From Chrysochromulina tobinii (taxonomy: Eukaryota > Haptophyta > Prymnesiales > Chrysochromulinaceae), in contig JWZX01002955.1 of the NCBI GenBank assembly GCA_001275005.1, positions 1 to 20,261 on the forward strand: a DNA stretch of 20,261 nucleotides. Reading direction: 5' to 3'. The translations under genes were made by a program, and so were the position numbers. Each line of letters begins with the position of its first letter. The first letter of the stretch is position 1. The notes under the pieces are model-generated. The model made no database searches and was not told the origin of the DNA. It saw nothing but the letters and a program-made list of their open reading frames with translations. This document shows, in pieces, positions 15,848 through 20,261 of the stretch.

Positions 15848-16060
15848 TTGCGCGAGGGCGAGCACCACCCTTTCGCGCCGAGGACGGTGCCGGTGCCTTT
15901 CTGGATGCTCGACGACTCTACCGAGGCGAATGGCGCGACCTTGATGGTGCCCTGGCTCGCACACGCGTTGGCGAGCGCCCGAAGGCGCGGCGTGCGGCTT
16001 GGTCGCCGGCGTCGTATTCGACTGCTCTCCCCTCTCTCAGTCTCACGCTCCACTCATAAC
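15848..16060 (+). pseudogene. Fragment of a phytanoyl-CoA dioxygenase (PhyH) family protein, frameshifted
   Basis: The frame starting near 15848 reads HHPFAPRTVPVPFWMLDDS then TEANGATLMVP, which resembles the PhyH core stretch WMLDDxTxxNGATxxVPGSH. The expected GSH, with the distal iron-ligand His, appears only after shifting frame at about 15950-15954, where GSHTRWRAPEGA follows. No HxD motif or other PhyH part is found upstream; the RidA stop lies a few bases before it. It looks like a decayed fragment, though a single sequencing indel could explain the frameshift but not the missing 5' part. Confidence 0.55.
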
Positions 16061-16592
16061 TTAGCTCTCACCTCTCTCTCAACAGAGTCTCTCTCCCCAA
16101 TACATCTCTCCAGAAATCGTCAAGTTGCGTGATCTCCAGTTGTGTGTGGCGTGATCTCCGCGTAGATCTTGCCGTGTGTGACTCTATGGTGGTAGATGAA
16201 CTCTTATATGCAAATACATGTCCGCGACTTGCCCCAACACGCAACTACAGCAGCGGAACACGCCGTTTGAGTCGTTCAGAGCGTGCGGACCCACCTGGTG
16301 CCGCGATCACGCACACTGTCGGCGCACACGACATGTATACGTCTCTGCTCGATCGCCGCGCTCGTCCTCTGGGCGTTTCGGCCGCCCCCCCATCTGACTC
16401 GCCGTCATCGCGCGCTTTGGCTGTCTCAATCATGTATCATCGTACCCTCACCTCCTCGAGCAGGGTGTCTGAGCATGTTTATATGGAAGGTCCCCCCGAG
16501 GGTGAGTCTGATCCTAATCTGGAAGCTCATCCTCGCTCCCCGCTCACCACTCGCTCATCGCATGGGAGTCTCCAACTGATAATCCAACAGAC
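16061..16592. other. Intergenic region, CT-rich, no supported gene
   Basis: Bases ~16020-16110 are rich in CTCTC/TCTCT. Frames across 16129-16592 show no recognisable domain and have the composition of shadow frames. It lies at the 3' side of both neighbouring genes. Confidence 0.5.
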
Positions 16593-16796
16593 GTCGGTTT
16601 CGTCACCGTCCCTCACATGCAGCGCCCAATGCAGCGCCCAACCCCGCCCCTTGTGCCGAGTCTCGTCGGTTTCGTCACAGCCCGCCCCTAGTGCCGAGTC
16701 TCGTCGGTTTCGTCACAACCCATCGGTCGTCGGTTTCGTCACAGCCCAACGGTCGTCGGTTTCGTCACAGCCCAACGGACATCGGTTTCATCACAG
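16593..16796. repeat. 26-bp tandem repeat at the 3' end of the surface-protein gene
   Basis: The core gtcggtttcgtcac occurs at 16593, 16665, 16703, 16729 and 16755, and as atcggtttcatcac at 16781. The last four are spaced exactly 26 bp (unit about gtcggtttcgtcacagccca acggtc). The array runs up to the stop codon at 16791 and would be transcribed as 3' UTR of the minus-strand gene. Confidence 0.8.
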
Positions 16797-19439
16797 CCGG
16801 TCGCTTTCACGAATGGCGTCGCTCCGGACGACCAGCTTGTTGGCCAGGGGTGCGGTGTAGCTGGGGAACTCGTTCAGGGTGGGGCTCGGGCGCGCGCGCG
16901 ACGGGCGCCGGAGAGCTCCCAGCCCAATCCCCTTGAGCCAACAGATCCGTACGAGTGCGACGCCGGCGGCGAGGACGACTGCGCCGATGACGAGCGACAG
17001 GGCCCACAGCGGGGCGACCAGGGATGAGAGCCCCCCCTCGCTGGAGGGCGAGTTGGCGGCATTGAGGGCCGCGGTCGCGGCGGCGGCGGCGGACGTGGCG
17101 GCGGCGGCGGCGGCGGCGACGGATTGGATGAGCGCCGTGTTGGTCGCGCTGTTGGCCGCGTCGCGATCGTTGTTTGTGGGGTCGAGGACGGCCGTCAGCT
17201 CGTGGGCGCAGCATCCCGGGTTCGGGTACCCCAACCCCACCCCATTGCAAGAGCAGCCGAGAGACGCGCTTGCGGCGCACGTGAGCTTGGACGAGAACGC
17301 GCCGCAGGTCGCCCCAGCACAGGGCACGTCGCAGGCGTAGGAATCGAACCGGGGCTGCACGCAGCAATCCCCACACGAGCACGAAAGGGGCGGCGAGCGG
17401 AGTACAGAGCAATTGACCCCTTGGTACAGCGCACAAGTGCCCGCGCCGCATGGGGCCTGACAGGCGAGCGGCGGCGCGCTCGGGGGAAGAGGTAGCGGAT
17501 TCGAGGGTGGCGATTGCGGAGGGTAGATCTCCTGGCAGATGCACCCCCAAGTCGCCGAGCACGCTTCCGTCGCGCCCGGGTACGTGTTGAAGTAGACGTA
17601 CCTGTGGGGAAAGGGCGCCGTGGTGAGCGCTTGCACATGCAAAGGCAGGTCATCAGTGGCAATCAACGTGTGGAAAGAGACGTACGGAGTGCCGCCCGCG
17701 CGGTACACGGAACAGTACGGAGGGTAGTAGGAGGCGTACGTCACATACGGCGTCGAGCCGGCGGCGAGCAGCCCGATGACGACCGCTGCGTCGAGGCACC
17801 CCTGCAGGCTCGTAATGTTCAGCGCGCATGGGCCATGCTGCGCGGCGTGGACTGTATACCACGGCTGATGGACATTCGGATGGGGCGGCGGCCTTGGCTG
17901 CGGCGGCGAGGGCGGCGAGGGCGGCAGGCGGCAGCAGCTCCCGCAGTTGTTGCATCCGAGCGTCGTCCTGAGCGCGTTGCAGTCGTAGAACGGTGCGAAC
18001 GCGCTGCAAGTGGAGCCCGCGCATGCATTGCCGCAGCCGTTTGAGTTTCGTTGGAACCAGGGAGGAGGTGGAGGCAGGGGCGGCAGCGAGGGCGGCGGCG
18101 GCGGCGAGGGGGGCGCGCGCATGCAGCAGCCATCGCACACGGCGCACGAGATCGGCGGCGCCAGCACGAGGGCGCACGACGTGTAGCGATACGATGCACA
18201 CGAGCGAACGACGCCGCCGCTCGTGCAGGTGGCGCTGCACTGGGGTGGTGCGGGCGGGGCGGGCGGCGGGGTGGTGCGGCAGACGCAGTTCATCTCGACC
18301 GAGCAGTCCCGCGCGCCGGGGTTGACCGGTGGGGATGGGGGCACTGAGAAAAAGGGAGGCGGGGGTGGGGGCCTCGGGGGGAGGAAGTAGAGCTGCCCCT
18401 GGTTGTAAAAGCAATAAGTTGGGTGAGGCCCCGTGCCCGACCAGTATTGGTAAGCATACGGGGTTCCGCCGTATATCGAGGGCAGCCCGAGGGTCAACGC
18501 CGCCGCCGTGCACTCCGAGTAGGTCGTGATCGGCGAAGAGCAGGTGCCCACCGTCAGAACCATGACGCTCCCGCGTGCCTCAGCGCTGTACCGAATCCCA
18601 CAATCCGAGCAATCGCGGCCGAAGTTGCAGTACGCGTATTCCGAGCCGGGGCCGCCGTCGTCGCACACACCATCCGACGCGTGCAAGGCCGTCGAGCCCG
18701 TCCCAGGGCACGGATACGACGGGCAGTAAGCGCCCCCCTCCCGCCCGTCGAAGCAATCGTCGAAGCACAGGGAGCCGGGTAGGCGCGGAACGGGTGGGGT
18801 CGAGGGTGGGCGTGGGCGCGAAGGCGGAGTGGGCGAGGGCTGAGGCGGCAGAGCTGGGGGGCGTGGCGGAGTGCACCGCGTGCCGCAGTCGACGCAGTCG
18901 GTGCCGAGGGCGCAGAAGGCGAACTCGGCGCCGTCCCCCCCGTCGTCACAGATGCCGTCTGAGACAAGCGGGCGGTTGAGCGTGCCCACGCAGTTGTCGC
19001 GACAGATGCAGCCTTCGGCACCAAACGAGGCCGCCGAGACGCACATTTCGAATCCACCGGACGTCACGCTTCCGTCCGTGTGCCATCTGATAAAGTCTCC
19101 GGCGTGCATCAGCGTGCCAGATGGTGGGCCGTTGGACAAGAGATACCCACTGTACCTCCGGCACCCGGGGTACGTCGCAGTGGTAGTGCCCGGGCTGCAC
19201 GGGAAGGGCTGCCCGGGCGATGCAGGCGGCGCGTACACGTCGATGAAATCATAGTTCGGTTCGGTGGAAAACTCACGCACGTCCAATGCAAAGTCTCGAT
19301 TCGCGCGAAAGGTGCACGATTGGCCATTTCCGTACTGGCCGACGCCGTCTGTGATGCACTCCCCTCCATAAGAGAGCGAGCAGACGTTGGGATTCGGGGA
19401 AGGGTTGAGGATCGTCCAAAAGCGAGTCAAGTTGGCCAT
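16791..19439 (-). CDS. CUB-like/LNR-like cysteine-rich type I membrane protein (2 exons)
   Basis: Exons 19439-17686 and 17601-16791. Numbering from an in-frame Met at 19511: a CUB-like domain at ~40-160 (Cys pairs, FIDVYAP, SGGFEMCVSA), two LNR-like modules at ~167-212 and ~249-307 (SDGICDDGGDGAEFAFC, DGVCDDGGPGSEYAYC), then several 30-40 residue Cys modules (CGxGTCALYQGxNC...CSCGDCC type) separated by proline-rich linkers. An Ala-rich stalk, one membrane span (~828-852, LWALSLVIGAVVLAAGVAL) and a ~50-residue basic tail follow. It is probably a surface adhesion or sensing protein; the ligand is unknown. No signal peptide is seen at either Met, and 19479-19540 is a tandem repeat, so a 5' exon is probably missing. 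The domain calls rest on cysteine patterns. Confidence 0.75.
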   Translation of the reverse strand: MANLTRFWTILNPSPNPNVCSLSYGGECITDGVGQYGNGQSCTFRANRDFALDVREFSTEPNYDFIDVYAPPASPGQPFPCSPGTTTATYPGCRRYSGYLLSNGPPSGTLMHAGDFIRWHTDGSVTSGGFEMCVSAASFGAEGCICRDNCVGTLNRPLVSDGICDDGGDGAEFAFCALGTDCVDCGTRCTPPRPPALPPQPSPTPPSRPRPPSTPPVPRLPGSLCFDDCFDGREGGAYCPSYPCPGTGSTALHASDGVCDDGGPGSEYAYCNFGRDCSDCGIRYSAEARGSVMVLTVGTCSSPITTYSECTAAALTLGLPSIYGGTPYAYQYWSGTGPHPTYCFYNQGQLYFLPPRPPPPPPFFSVPPSPPVNPGARDCSVEMNCVCRTTPPPAPPAPPQCSATCTSGGVVRSCASYRYTSCALVLAPPISCAVCDGCCMRAPPSPPPPPSLPPLPPPPPWFQRNSNGCGNACAGSTCSAFAPFYDCNALRTTLGCNNCGSCCRLPPSPPSPPQPRPPPHPNVHQPWYTVHAAQHGPCALNITSLQGCLDAAVVIGLLAAGSTPYVTYASYYPPYCSVYRAGGTPYVSFHTLIATDDLPLHVQALTTAPFPHRYVYFNTYPGATEACSATWGCICQEIYPPQSPPSNPLPLPPSAPPLACQAPCGAGTCALYQGVNCSVLRSPPLSCSCGDCCVQPRFDSYACDVPCAGATCGAFSSKLTCAASASLGCSCNGVGLGYPNPGCCAHELTAVLDPTNNDRDAANSATNTALIQSVAAAAAAATSAAAAATAALNAANSPSSEGGLSSLVAPLWALSLVIGAVVLAAGVALVRICWLKGIGLGALRRPSRARPSPTLNEFPSYTAPLANKLVVRSDAIRESDRL
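17602..17685 (-). mobile_element. Introner-like intron, 84 bp, in frame, with 8-bp flanking duplication
   Basis: Plus-strand agacgtac is present at 17594-17601 and 17678-17685. The sense donor GTACGTCTC is one copy and the downstream exon GTACGTCTAC the other. Removing 84 bp gives GGTPYVYFNTYPG, which restores the YFN-type ending of this Cys module. The body has GATTGCCACTGATGACC, TTTGCATGTGCAA and the 17-mer at 17614-17630 shared with introns 4 and 8 of the NACHT gene. Because 84 is a multiple of three and has no stop, an unspliced reading also stays open. Confidence 0.8.
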
Positions 19440-19478
19440 TGGAGACACAGGGCCTCCTTTTGCGCTCGTGCCCCTCGG

Positions 19479-19540
19479 CAACCTGGATGAGCTCGCGGAG
19501 TTGCTCAACAACCTGGATGAGCTCGCGCGGAGTTGCTCAA
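19479..19540. repeat. Tandem duplication (~31 bp) near the surface-protein 5' end
   Basis: The unit caacctggatgagctcgcg plus gagttgctcaa occurs twice (19479-19508 and 19509-19540, the second 2 bp longer). On the sense (minus) strand each copy reads CATCCAG|GTTG, so CAG|GT junctions are again duplicated. It may be the end of an upstream intron rather than coding sequence. Confidence 0.6.
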
Positions 19541-20261
19541 GTTATCCCCCTCCCTTTTTCCGTGGCGCCGTCCGTCCGTGCCAAACATACTTGTGTGAAT
19601 GTGAATCGTGAATGTGAATCGCTCATGCAAGCGCGTACCCGGGGGCGCGCGTTTACATGACTACTGGCCAGGAAGCGGGCGCCGCTCTAAATTGTGATTT
19701 CTAACACACTTAAACGCGTCAAATATAAACATACGGATGGGGTCCTACGTAATGTAGTACGTTTCGGAAGACCCTGTGTGTGCCCCGGCACCACCCACGT
19801 GTCTCTTAACCAATCGGTCGGTCGGTCGGTCGTCATCCGACCCAAACGTTTCTATGTGTGAAGTGCGCGCACGGAACGGACTCCTGAACGTCGACACACT
19901 CGCCGTACATGTAACGTAAACAGTTAAGAGTTGTCGGCTTCAGGGCCGGGGCGCAGCGCCGCGCGGCGCGCCCGCCGGAGTATAAGGATGTACCGGGTAC
20001 ACACGCCGAGCCGAGCAGCCTCGCACGCGCTGTGTGTGAGCGCACTGAGCAGGCTGCCAGGCTCGCGGAGCGCTGCAGTCTGCAGACCACCGTGTGGGGA
20101 AAGGCGGCGGGAGCCCTGTGCACCCACCGCCACAAGTAGCTCTCTAAGTGAGCCCTGTAAGGGAGCCCGAAGTAGCTGGCGCCTAAGTGAGCCCTAAGTG
20201 AGCCCGGCCTCCAAGTAGCTGGCGCCGACACGGTGCACGGTCTCGTTAAACTGAAGGAAGC
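19541..20261. other. Intergenic region with short repeats, no supported gene
   Basis: Contents: an AT-richer patch with aaatataaac near 19720, a (cggt)n run at about 19816-19831, a tataagg at 19981, and interspersed short repeats at 20134-20226 (aagtagct three times, taagtgagccc three times). The longest frame on the minus strand (132 codons) has no recognisable feature. It probably includes the promoter of the surface-protein gene. Confidence 0.5.

Noticed and set aside
16129-16860. 243-codon plus-strand frame
   Set aside because: It runs through the 26-bp repeat and the end of the surface-protein gene, with Ser/Arg-rich composition and no recognisable motif.
17514-18513. Plus-strand and alternative minus-strand frames inside the surface-protein gene
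   Set aside because: They are shadows of a Cys/Pro-rich, GC-rich coding region. The main minus-strand frame has the regular cysteine modules.
19833-20231. 132-codon minus-strand frame near the right edge
   Set aside because: No homology signal by eye, and it crosses short repeats. A partial likeness to the introner 3' end (GCCTTTCCCCACAC near 20090-20105) lacks the terminal AG.

Overview
The window looks like nuclear DNA of a unicellular eukaryotic alga. It is GC-rich, with spliced genes on both strands, a NACHT-type STAND NTPase with a long coiled-coil N-terminus, and a surface protein combining CUB-like, LNR-like and Cys-rich modules with proline-rich linkers and one membrane span. Several proteins have probable organelle or secretory leaders. 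This mix most resembles haptophytes or another marine microalga. That placement is inference; I cannot identify the species.

Layout. 1-6738 (-): one gene of at least 14 exons. A low-complexity coiled-coil N-terminal half leads into a NACHT domain; the 3' end lies outside the window. 6935-9136 (-): an intronless EF-hand protein, divergent from 9479-10814 (+), an unknown proline-rich protein. 10936-11745 (+): a thioredoxin-like protein. 12125-12967 (-): a multipass membrane protein. 13354-about 15020 (-): broken or intron-rich pieces with a SWIM zinc finger and a conserved C-terminal exon, interspersed with copies of a ~157-bp intron-like repeat. 15365-15841 (+): a RidA-family protein, followed by a frameshifted scrap of phytanoyl-CoA dioxygenase. 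16791-19439 (-): the surface protein, with one 84-bp in-frame intron. 19512-20261: no gene I can support.

The most notable content is in the introns. Three introns, in two unrelated genes, share the same 3' module (GYGCTCACYACGGCGCC, then a pyrimidine tract and CACAG). At least two introns are flanked by perfect direct duplications (19 bp and 8 bp) whose copies overlap the splice sites, as expected for mobile introns (introners). Many introns also carry sense-strand arrays of ~10-bp units built on CTGAT, which matches the branch-point consensus. In several places the exon 3' end plus the intron start has been duplicated in tandem, giving back-to-back CAG|GT (or CAG|GC) sites that could act as recursive, zero-length-exon splice sites. 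I read this as active intron gain and expansion. Splice sites were inferred from reading frame, GT/GC-AG dinucleotides and family similarity, not from transcripts.
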